Source of the DNA: Verrucomicrobiia bacterium
Lineage (GTDB): Bacteria > Verrucomicrobiota > Verrucomicrobiia > Limisphaerales > CAIMTB01
Direction: 5' to 3'
Length of the DNA: 64,000 bases
Assembly: GCA_019634625.1 (NCBI GenBank)
Contig: JAHCBA010000016.1
Span: forward strand, 1-64,000
This document shows, piece by piece, positions 43,281 through 51,845 of this stretch; position 1 is the stretch's first letter, and each line of letters opens with the position of its first letter. Below the pieces are notes generated by a model. The model did not search any database, had not been told where the DNA came from, and saw nothing but the letters and a program-made list of their open reading frames with translations. Both the position numbers and the translations under genes were made by a program.

Positions 43281-44549
43281 TCAGTTGGGGAACCCAATTG
43301 CAGTTCCCGTAATGGTCCCTGTGGAGTCAATTTTCTTATTGTCATCAAAAGTATAGCTTCCGCTAACGTTGACGATATTAGTAAGGCCCTCGCTGATTCG
43401 ATTGGATTCAAAATTGAGATTGGATGGAACCCCTGATACGTTTTGCACAAGCACACCATATGGCTGGTTCGTTCCGCCTATAAAGCTCCGGATGGTATTA
43501 CCTACGACATTCCAGTCGCTTGCCAGATTGCCGTGCCAATGTAGCCCAGCAGAAGACGCAACATACAAATTGATCTCGTTGCCTTCAATTTCGCCGAAAC
43601 TGTTAGCGGAAAGAAACACCCCAGCTGCCGGTTGGGAATCACTCAAGTGAAACTGGTTGAATCCTACCGACAATGTGCCGCCAGCAGTTCCTGTATCGTG
43701 ATTGACTGCCCGATCGGCACCCCATACTTGATTCCAGTAGATATAGGTCTCACCGTGTGCGGCAACACCGAATGCAAACTCCCCCTCCTTTCCGTTCAGA
43801 TACACGCTATTGCCGAGGATAAATGCGGTAGGGTGGTACGTCGCAGTGCCGCTTACGTGAATTGCGGTGGTGTGGCCATATGTTGTTGGGTTGTAAAAGT
43901 CAGAGAATGTGCTGCTAGAAACCTCAACATGTGCGGACTTGGTTCTGCATCCGACCAAGATACCCCAGACTTCATCAGTTGCGCAGCCGGCGGCTGTACG
44001 TTCCGAAGCTGCGTTAATGACTTCCACGTTGTTGATGTAGGTGCCGTCCCCAAGCAATCTTATACCGCCTACTGTCAGGTAGGAAGTGCCGATGTTTGAC
44101 ATCACCTGCACAGCATTACAGTTAACAGTAAAATGCTGGAGTGTAACATTGTCTACATCGGGATCGCCACAATGCCCAGGGGCGCTCGCTAATACGTAGT
44201 TGAACCCAGTGGTTGAGGTGGAGCAGGAACTCAACGGAGCATCGACTAAGCGAATCTCCGTACCCCCTCCACCTGATCCAGTTCCGATGATGGTAAGTCC
44301 CTCCTTAAGCAAGAATCCGTCGTTTGGGGAGCATGCACCATTCCAAGCTCCCCTGGTTTCGAAGACTCCGGCCCCGAGAATCACAGTGTCATAGGCTGCG
44401 ACATTGGTGCGCATATACCCATCAAATGCGTAGGCACTTGGGAAGTTTGTGGAGTACAAGTAGTGTGTGGCACCATGGATTGGTGATATTGAGGCCAATG
44501 AGACGAAGGCAGCCACCATTGGGACGAGTTTGGCATGATTTCTGTGCAT
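43281..44549 (-). CDS. Secreted right-handed beta-helix protein (lower-GC, within inserted DNA)
   Basis: 422 residues; GGGAG lies about 10 nt before the ATG. Signal peptide at about 1-27 (AFVSLASISPIHGA). The body shows parallel beta-helix rungs (VGGIRLLGDGTYINNVEVIN; SSSTFSDF; NSVYLNGKEGEFAFGVAAHG; ANSFGEIEGNEINLYV). AVILGAGVFETRG-type sequence near 55 matches the native paralog at 55146-56390 (VITLLPGVFETYG). The fold is that of pectate lyases and phage tail spikes, but no catalytic set is clear. It has more Ser/Thr/Asn and much lower GC than its neighbours, which suggests transfer. It ends 44 nt from the convergent 534-aa gene. Confidence 0.72.
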   Translation of the reverse strand: MHRNHAKLVPMVAAFVSLASISPIHGATHYLYSTNFPSAYAFDGYMRTNVAAYDTVILGAGVFETRGAWNGACSPNDGFLLKEGLTIIGTGSGGGGTEIRLVDAPLSSCSTSTTGFNYVLASAPGHCGDPDVDNVTLQHFTVNCNAVQVMSNIGTSYLTVGGIRLLGDGTYINNVEVINAASERTAAGCATDEVWGILVGCRTKSAHVEVSSSTFSDFYNPTTYGHTTAIHVSGTATYHPTAFILGNSVYLNGKEGEFAFGVAAHGETYIYWNQVWGADRAVNHDTGTAGGTLSVGFNQFHLSDSQPAAGVFLSANSFGEIEGNEINLYVASSAGLHWHGNLASDWNVVGNTIRSFIGGTNQPYGVLVQNVSGVPSNLNFESNRISEGLTNIVNVSGSYTFDDNKKIDSTGTITGTAIGFPN

Positions 44550-44699
44550 TGCGTTATATCTCCCTATCGAGGTATGGACTTCGATGCCCGAGGTTCAGGT
44601 TGTGGTCTTCCTTGGCTTAGACTATTAAGCTGAGTGCTCCTCTGGCACGATTCCTGGGTAGTTTGCAGATGTTATACACATAGCGTCAACTGAAATTGT

Positions 44700-45805
44700 T
44701 GGAGACCGTGCGGGGCGACCCGGCGACGCGGCGGCGGCTGGAGACGCGGTTCGTGATCCAGCAGGAGGGCGGGGCGTACGGCTTGACGTACCGGTGGACG
44801 GACCCGCCGACCAACGCGGTGCTGGTGGCGGAGGAGGGATGGATCGAGGAGATCGCGATCCGGGATGGCGACGAGGAGATCCGGCAGGTGTGGGAGTATC
44901 CGAGCCGGGCGGATTGCCTGCGGTGCCACACCCCGGCGGCTGGTTGGGCCCTCGGATTCGGCACGCGGCAGCTCCAGCTCGACCTGTACACGGAGATCGG
45001 GATGACCAACCAGATCGCGCGATTGGCGGCCGCCGGGTATCTGGAGGAGGCGCCGGCGTCGTATGCCGGTTTGCCGGCCCTGGCGCGGATCGACGACGAG
45101 GAGGCCGGCGTGGAATGGCGGGCGCGGTCGTGGCTCGACGCGAACTGTTCGCAATGTCACCGGCCGGGAGGTCCGGCCATCGGCAACTGGGATGCACGGG
45201 CGGTGAATCCCCTGTTCGACACCGGGATCATCCGGGGTTTCCTGCACAACTTCGAGGAGGATGCCAGTGCCCGGGTGGTGCTGCCTGGATCGACGGAGCA
45301 TTCGATGATGCTGCGGCGGGTCGGGTTGCTGGGGGAACGCCGGATGCCGCCGCTGGCGAGCCGGGTGGTGGACGAGGCGGCGGTGGCGCTGTTGAGCCGA
45401 TGGATCGCCGAGGATCTGCCGTCGCGACAGAGTTACGCCGAGTGGAAGGTCACCCATTTTGGATCGACTCAGGTGCCCGAGGCGGCAGACGACGCGGACG
45501 GCGACGGGGACGGGGCGGTGAATCGTTTGGAGTTCCTGACCTACACCGATCCGAAGGATGCCGGCGAGGCCTGGCGGATGGCCGTGGTACGGAGCGCCGG
45601 CGGCGTGCGGTTGCAGTATCCGCATCTGCCGCACCGGGCGTTCCTAGTGGAGTGGACGCGGGATCCGTCGGACCCGTCGTCGTGGCTGCCGGTGGAGTCC
45701 CCGGCGAACCGCCATCGGATCGTGGATGCGCCTTTCCTGGCGGATTTCGAGCCTCCCTTTCCCGAGGGGTCGGTGTTCTACCGGGTCCGGGTGGAGGAAC
45801 GGTAG
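44700..45805 (+). pseudogene. C-terminal fragment of the same PQQ/cytochrome protein
   Basis: Homology to the intact relative resumes exactly here (ETVRGDPATRRRLETRFVIQ against GRRLETRLLVRTESGAYGVT). Two haem-binding CxxCH motifs remain (CLRCH and CSQCH), then a calcium-loop-like DADGDGDGAVNRLEF and a C-terminal beta domain. There is no signal peptide or start of its own; TTG at 44696 opens the frame but translation is doubtful. Together with 40652-40932 it forms one gene cut by deletion and insertion. Confidence 0.85.
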
Positions 45806-45893
45806 CCCGGCTTGGCGGATTCGGGCGGCAAAGAAGCAATCCCCTTTCTTCATCGACGGGTTCGTCCCTTCGGAACGGGGCGGCCCGACCGGA

Positions 45894-48800
45894 TCAAGGC
45901 GAAGGATCGGAGAGTTGTTCCAGGCTGAGGAAGCGTGAGGGAGGGACGCCGTCGTCGGGGATTGGATCGAGTGTCTGGAAGGCGTCTGAGACGGAGGAGG
46001 CCACGATGGGCAGGGGGGTCCAGGGGGTGGCCCAGTCGGGGCGGGTGATGAGGCGATACAGGGCGCCCGGGGTTCCGGTCCAGGAAAGGCTCAGTCCTTC
46101 TTCGACCAGGAGTGGGGGATGGAGGATTGGGGAATGGGGTGTGGCGGCGGCGCGGTCGGCGAAGAATCCGGTGACCGTGGCATTGATGAACTCCGGGGAG
46201 ACCCGGATGCGGATCGAGCCACGGACGTGGAAGACGAAATGGACGCCGTTGAAGAAGCGCTCGGCGGGGATCGCGAGAAGGGGCGCCCCCGTGGCGCGAT
46301 CGAGGAATTCGAGGACCTGCCGGCGCTGGTCGGATTCCCAGTCGAGGAGGTACATGGAGAGGATGGCGGGCAGGCCATCGAGGAAGTCGAAGTCGAATTC
46401 GATCGGTTCTCCCCCGACCCAGCAGGCGGCCCGCCGGAAGGTGCTGTTGATGGGAACGGCAGCGCGTGGATCCGGGGATTGCGCGTGCCAGACGTACTCC
46501 CTGGGCTGGTTCACGGGCTGGAACGCCACGGCGTCCGGCCAGTGAGAGGGGCCTGTCGCAAGTGCGTATCCGAGGGAACCGAGGCGCCCTTCCCAGGTGC
46601 CGCGCGCGGCGGATTCGTACCCGAGGAAGGCGGCCTCCGCGGGCGGGAGAATCACCGCAACCTGGACGGCGGGGGAGACGGACCATCGTCCGAGCCGGTC
46701 CGAAGCCCGGGCCTGGAGGTGGTGCGTCCCGGCCGGGACACGGTTCCAGGCAAGCGTATGGGGCGGTTCGGAAACAGTGCCGAGCGAGCGACCATCGGCC
46801 AGGAACTCGACGGGAGGGGGCGGACTGGCGTCATGACGCACCTCGGCGGTGAGGGTGAGATCGACGGGGGCCGTCAGGGTGATGCCGGATTCCGGGGTGG
46901 TGAGGTGGACCGTGAAGGCGGGTTCCGGGGCGTCGTCGAGGAGGACACCGCTGAGAACGGTGGTTTCCGTCGGCCGACCCTCGATCCGGACCCGCACGGA
47001 GCCGATCATATCGAAGACGAGATGGGCTCCGGCTGTGAACGACTCGATGCGATGGTGTCCGAGGACTTCGCCGTTGGCCGGATTGAGGAAGGTGACCTCC
47101 TGGGCGCGCCGATTGTCGGTGTCCCAGTCGAGGAAATAGAGTGCCACGCTGCGCGGATTTCCGTCCGGCATCGCGATGTCGATATCGAGCGGCCCAAACG
47201 CGTACCAGGTGAAGGCGGAGCGTGTGGAGGCACCGGGAACGAGGATGGCGGAGGGATCGGTGGAGGGCTCGCCCCAGACGTGGAACGCGCCTTGTCGCGG
47301 GTGGACGGTGACGGGCGACGGGAGGGATGAGCCGCGATCCCAGTACTGGTATCCCGCGAGTCCGTAGCGGCCCTCGGGATCGCCCAGGGTGGTGCGGTCC
47401 TCGCGGATCCGATCGACGATCGGATCGGGTTCGATGACGACGGGTTCGCGGACGTGGACGATCCGGGCGGACGCGTTGAAGGAATCGCCGGCGAGGGTGG
47501 TGATTCTGGCGGCGATCCGGTAGGTGCCAGGCCGGGTTGGAGTCCAGTCGCGGGTCACCTGGGATCCCACGACGGATTCGAGGGGTTGGTCGTCCAGCAG
47601 GAGGTCGATCTGGCGGATGGCGACGCCCTGTTGTTCCAGCCGGAGGCGGATCGGGACGGGGTCGTGGGGGGCGACGATGGACTCCAGGGCAGGGGACTCC
47701 CAGTCGGTCTGGACCCAGGCGATCTGGTCAAACCAGGCGTGCGCCTCGCGTCCCTCCACGCCGGACGCGACGGTGAGGCCGGGGACGGGGGCGACAGGAA
47801 GGGCGGCGGGATCGAGGGACTGTTCCCAGGAATGGGTCCCGTCCGAAATGGTGGCGGACCAGTTGCGACCTTCGCGGGTGACGCGAAGGCGGACGGGGCC
47901 AAGGAAGGGCGGCGAGGGGACGACGGATGCTTCGCCGGGGGCGTCGGGATTCCAGTGGAAGTGCCAGGGGCCATCAAGGGTGCCGAGCCAGGCGGCGGCG
48001 GAAACGGAGCCGGACAGCTCCGTGAGCACGATTCCTGCGCGCGCTCCGGGTTCGGTGGATTCCAGGCGGTTCAGCCGGGCCTCGAGAAACCCGTCGCCCT
48101 GGAGGGGACGGACCAAGGCATGGCCGGAGCGGTTGGCGGTGGACCATGGACCGGCGCGACTGGACAACGTGACGGTCGATCCCTCGACGGAGGATTCGCC
48201 CCGGAACGTCTGGGAACCGAAATCCATGGCGAGCCACGGGGCGCGGGGAATGGACGAGGCCCATTGGGCGACGAGGTCGTAACCGAGCGGATCACGGACG
48301 CTGCTTCCGAGGGGGGGCATGCGGAGGGAGGGGGAGGTTCGCCCGAGGATGCGCACCAATTCGGAATCGGCGGGCGCTCCGGGGATGATGAGCCGGCCGT
48401 TGAGCAGTCCCATGGCGGCGAGGGACGGAGTGTGCTGGGCGTTCCAGGTGGCGGTGGTGTCCGGGAGGGATCCGGGGCGATGGCATCCGGAACAATTGCT
48501 GTCGAGATAGGATCGGGCGCGGCGATGGAGGGGGCGGCTGGGATCGGCGGGATCGACCAGGGCGGGGAGGGCGTCCGGCTTGGGAAAGTCGTGGGGCAGG
48601 ATTCCGGCATCGCGAAGCAACTCGATCTGAGACCGTTCGTGGCCGTCGTGAAGGACGGTCCGGTTCAACTGTTCGGTCCGGAAGCCCAGGGCGTAGCCGG
48701 CCGGGCGGGTGTGGCAGCGCATGCATTCTCCCCAACCCGGGTAGCGCCACGATTGATGGCGGGTGGTGCCCTCGTGGGCGGTGTAGATGGGTTCGTCCAT

Positions 48801-50552
48801 GCCACTTCCCGGAACGAGAACGGCGTTGGTCCCGGTGGGGTCCCAGCGATAGGTGACGCCATAGGCACCGGATTCGGTCCGGACGAGGAGCCGGGTTTCC
48901 AGCCGGCGTCCGGGGGGGGGATGGCCGACGGCGCCCTCCATTTCGAAGTGCTTCACCCAGATGGTGCCTGTGGGGAATGAAAACGATCCGTCTTCCTGGG
49001 TCCCGAGGGTGGGTTGGGACGACGGGAGGGCGAACCAGCGCTTCTTGGCCGCCCGATCGGACCAGAACGGGGCGTTGAGGGCATACGGCAGGAGTCCGGG
49101 GGACGGGGTGAGGTTCGCGAGGTCGGCGAAGAGGCCGGTGTCGGCGAGCGTGGGTGGGATGCGGTTCGACGGGACGGGCGGCCGGTCGATGAGTTTGCGG
49201 AGGCGACCGCTCGGGTAATGGACCGCGAGGATCTCGCCGTCGCGGGGATCCCGTCCGAACGAGACGAGACCGGGTTCCATGGCCAGCCACTCGGGTTCGG
49301 GCGCGGGCCCTCCCGGATCGCGTCGGATGGCCCAAGTGTGTCCGCTGCGGGAATCGGCATACAGATAGGCTCCCTGGAGGCGGGGGATGGCGGCGCCGTG
49401 ATAGAAGAGCCCGCCGATGACGGCGTTGCCGTGGTAGGGGCCGCTGCCGCGACCATAGGCCACCAGGGGGGGATCTGACTCGAAGCCGGGCGGGGCGAGG
49501 AACCAGTGGAGGCCGTTGGTGCGGCCTTCGAGGTAGGGCCAGCCATAGTTGCCGCCGGGGCGTACCACGTTGATCTCCTCGAAGGCTCCGTCACCGACAT
49601 CGCCGACCCACAGCTCGCCGCTGGGTTCGTGGAACGACATTCTCCAGGGATTGCGAAAGCCGATGGCGAAGAACTCGGTGCGGACACGGTCAGGCCTGTA
49701 CGTTCTGCCGAAGTATTCGGTGAGCCCGACGAACGGATTGTCGGCAGGAATGCGGTAGCCTCCGTGAACGCTGGGATGCGGGTTGGGGGGCAGGTTTTCG
49801 GGATGCTCGTCCACGTCGATGCGCAGGATGGCGCCGAAGAATCCTCCATCGATCGGCTGGCGACTGCCGTCGTGCTGGTCCGGGGGGGGCGACATGTCCC
49901 CCAGAGAGACATGGAGGAAGCCGTCCGGACCGAACTGGAGATCGCCCGCGTTGTGCTCGGGCGAGGCATCTTCCTGGACGATCAACCGGAACTCCGAGTC
50001 CGGGTCGGCCCGGTTCGGATCGTCCGCGAACGCCTCGTAGCGGGCGAGCACGTTGTACATGGCAAACCCGCCGTCCGGTCGGGTGCCGCGGGTTGTGCGG
50101 AAAACGAAGAACCGGCGATTGCGCGCGTAGTCAGGATGAAAGGCGAGACCGAGGACGCCCGTCTCGAGGTATTCCGATGCCAGCTCCGGGGTGAGGTCGA
50201 GGAAGTCGGCCGGCTCCGGGCGGGTGAGATCAGGGACCACCCTGATGCGCCCGGTCCGCTCGACCACAAAGATCCGGTTGGTCTCGCCGGGGGGTGCGGC
50301 CACGGCGACCGGATTCTCGAACGTCATAGATCCGAAGGCATCGATCCAGACGAGGCCGGGCTCGGCCAGGTCGAGGGGAATGCGGTCCTCCCATGGATGC
50401 GGGGCGGCGGCCGCATGGGGCGAGGTTGCGATGGCCAGCGCGAACCCCGCGAGACGACTGCCTGAGCGGGCACCCGCCCATAGACGTTTCCACACCGGTC
50501 TGCCACGTCCCAATCCTGGAAAGCACATCATGATCCGTTGACCCGAACCCAT
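45894..50552 (-). CDS. Giant secreted PQQ-dehydrogenase / cytochrome c / beta-domain protein
   Basis: 1552 residues from ATG 50552 (ATG 50531 possible). A signal peptide lies at about 20-48. Residues about 60-470 form a soluble glucose/sorbosone-dehydrogenase-like propeller (PVAVAAPPGETNRIFVVERT; AFHPDYARNRRFFVF; EINVVRPGGNYGWPYLEG). Then comes a region with CMRCH and CSGCH haem motifs (about 610-690), then several galactose-binding-like beta modules (two related copies near 1110-1230 and 1360-1480) and an Ig-like end. It probably oxidises sugars or other alcohols outside the cytoplasm and passes electrons to its own haems. The broken gene at 40652-45805 is a shorter relative. Confidence 0.8.
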   Translation of the reverse strand: MGSGQRIMMCFPGLGRGRPVWKRLWAGARSGSRLAGFALAIATSPHAAAAPHPWEDRIPLDLAEPGLVWIDAFGSMTFENPVAVAAPPGETNRIFVVERTGRIRVVPDLTRPEPADFLDLTPELASEYLETGVLGLAFHPDYARNRRFFVFRTTRGTRPDGGFAMYNVLARYEAFADDPNRADPDSEFRLIVQEDASPEHNAGDLQFGPDGFLHVSLGDMSPPPDQHDGSRQPIDGGFFGAILRIDVDEHPENLPPNPHPSVHGGYRIPADNPFVGLTEYFGRTYRPDRVRTEFFAIGFRNPWRMSFHEPSGELWVGDVGDGAFEEINVVRPGGNYGWPYLEGRTNGLHWFLAPPGFESDPPLVAYGRGSGPYHGNAVIGGLFYHGAAIPRLQGAYLYADSRSGHTWAIRRDPGGPAPEPEWLAMEPGLVSFGRDPRDGEILAVHYPSGRLRKLIDRPPVPSNRIPPTLADTGLFADLANLTPSPGLLPYALNAPFWSDRAAKKRWFALPSSQPTLGTQEDGSFSFPTGTIWVKHFEMEGAVGHPPPGRRLETRLLVRTESGAYGVTYRWDPTGTNAVLVPGSGMDEPIYTAHEGTTRHQSWRYPGWGECMRCHTRPAGYALGFRTEQLNRTVLHDGHERSQIELLRDAGILPHDFPKPDALPALVDPADPSRPLHRRARSYLDSNCSGCHRPGSLPDTTATWNAQHTPSLAAMGLLNGRLIIPGAPADSELVRILGRTSPSLRMPPLGSSVRDPLGYDLVAQWASSIPRAPWLAMDFGSQTFRGESSVEGSTVTLSSRAGPWSTANRSGHALVRPLQGDGFLEARLNRLESTEPGARAGIVLTELSGSVSAAAWLGTLDGPWHFHWNPDAPGEASVVPSPPFLGPVRLRVTREGRNWSATISDGTHSWEQSLDPAALPVAPVPGLTVASGVEGREAHAWFDQIAWVQTDWESPALESIVAPHDPVPIRLRLEQQGVAIRQIDLLLDDQPLESVVGSQVTRDWTPTRPGTYRIAARITTLAGDSFNASARIVHVREPVVIEPDPIVDRIREDRTTLGDPEGRYGLAGYQYWDRGSSLPSPVTVHPRQGAFHVWGEPSTDPSAILVPGASTRSAFTWYAFGPLDIDIAMPDGNPRSVALYFLDWDTDNRRAQEVTFLNPANGEVLGHHRIESFTAGAHLVFDMIGSVRVRIEGRPTETTVLSGVLLDDAPEPAFTVHLTTPESGITLTAPVDLTLTAEVRHDASPPPPVEFLADGRSLGTVSEPPHTLAWNRVPAGTHHLQARASDRLGRWSVSPAVQVAVILPPAEAAFLGYESAARGTWEGRLGSLGYALATGPSHWPDAVAFQPVNQPREYVWHAQSPDPRAAVPINSTFRRAACWVGGEPIEFDFDFLDGLPAILSMYLLDWESDQRRQVLEFLDRATGAPLLAIPAERFFNGVHFVFHVRGSIRIRVSPEFINATVTGFFADRAAATPHSPILHPPLLVEEGLSLSWTGTPGALYRLITRPDWATPWTPLPIVASSVSDAFQTLDPIPDDGVPPSRFLSLEQLSDPSP

Positions 50553-50634
50553 TCCACTGCTGGCGGGGAGCGCGCAAGCGGTTTGTTGGGATTACAGCGG
50601 TGGTGCCCGGATCGACGGAGGGGCATCTTGAACC

Positions 50635-50813
50635 GTGCATCCCGAAGTTGTGGGGAGGGGTGCGAACATCCCGAAGGATCGCTTCGGAGGGCCGAGTTCC
50701 ACGAGGCCGCACGAGGCCGCACGAGGCCGCAACGGTGTGGAGCGCTGGGTTCAGGACTCGCAGAGATCGTCCCTCCGGTTTGCGGCCTCCTCCCCCACCA
50801 CTCCGGGAGGCAC
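50635..50813. repeat. Full-length MITE-like element with triplicated 11-mer
   Basis: Terminal GTGCATCCCGAAGTTGTGGG and its imperfect inverse at 50792-50813. The left inner arm is near 50684, with CACGAGGCCG repeated three times (about 50700-50731), and the right inner arm GGACTCGCAGAGATCGTCCC is near 50754. The rest of 50553-50877 holds no gene. Confidence 0.85.
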
Positions 50814-50877
50814 CGCATCTTGAACCGGGTTTTTGCTGTCGGCGTACCGGGAGGGTGGCCTAGCGTCCCGCCTCGAC

Positions 50878-51702
50878 GTGACGAACCAGCGCATCGGCAG
50901 TCGTGGGGAGTTTGAGGGTTTCTTCGAGGCATTCTTCGGGGAGGCCGGGGTGGGGGCGGAATCACGCGGGTATTTCCGGCAGTCGTCGGACCGGCTGTGG
51001 GACACGGCGACGGCGTTTGGATTGTGGGAGGCCCGATACGGGAGCGTGCTGGAGATCGGGCCGGGGTTTGCGTACCTGCCATTTCTTTGGAAGCGGGTGC
51101 TGTCGGATGAGGTGGCGATCCTGGACGGGGAGAGCGAGGAATTGATCGCCTTCGGGGAGACCTACCGGCGGTACGGGATCGAGCCGGTGTATGCGGACCT
51201 GTTCCGGCTGTTCGGGGAACGGGACCCGGGGAAGAACCGGCTGCCGTTCGAGACGGGTCGGTTCGAGGCGGTGATCTGCTGGGAGACGATGGAGCACTTC
51301 AATTTCAACCCGATTCCCTTTTTGAAGGAGTTGAGGCGGGTGACGCGACCGGGGGGGCAGGTGCTGTTGACGGTGCCGAACCAGGCGAAGCTGGACATGC
51401 GGTTGGCGCTGCTGCGGGGTCGGAGTGTTCGGACGCCGGTGGGGGATTACGTGCTGCAGATGGACGACGCGAACCGGATGAAGTACGCGCCGCACTGGCG
51501 GGAGTACACGCTGACGGAGTTTCGTGAGTTGATCGAAGGGGTGGGATTCCGGATCGGGATGGCGCGTCACCTGCAGACGTACATGAACCGCGAAGGGATG
51601 GGATTGGGGCGCCGGATCAAGCGGGGCGTTGGGAACGTGCTGACGCGCCTGGTGCCGTCGCTGGGCGCGTTGTGTGTGGTACGGGCAACGGTGGAACCCT
51701 GA
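50878..51702 (+). CDS. Class I SAM-dependent methyltransferase
   Basis: 274 residues from GTG 50878; a TTG at 50833 would add 15. SAM-binding motif I is VLEIGPGFAYLPF near residue 58, motif II is the acidic end of VAILDGESEEL near 80, then ICWETMEHFNFNPIPFLKEL, and LRRVTRPGGQVLLTVPN, as in the Methyltransf_11/UbiE-like group. The substrate is unknown. No neighbouring gene suggests one. A basic, amphipathic C-terminal end (GLGRRIKRGVGNVLTRLVP) could contact a membrane. Confidence 0.8.
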   Translation: MTNQRIGSRGEFEGFFEAFFGEAGVGAESRGYFRQSSDRLWDTATAFGLWEARYGSVLEIGPGFAYLPFLWKRVLSDEVAILDGESEELIAFGETYRRYGIEPVYADLFRLFGERDPGKNRLPFETGRFEAVICWETMEHFNFNPIPFLKELRRVTRPGGQVLLTVPNQAKLDMRLALLRGRSVRTPVGDYVLQMDDANRMKYAPHWREYTLTEFRELIEGVGFRIGMARHLQTYMNREGMGLGRRIKRGVGNVLTRLVPSLGALCVVRATVEP

Positions 51703-51845
51703 TCCAGGGCCGGCGTCCGTGGCCAAGGGGAGGGTGATTTTGCCGAATGCTGCGAAAGGGTGGAGATCCTTGCGCAAAACAGATGGGTCCATGGTCGGCG
51801 TACTTGCCCGGAAGCGGGCGGCCCGACAGGGTTGACCCCTGATCC

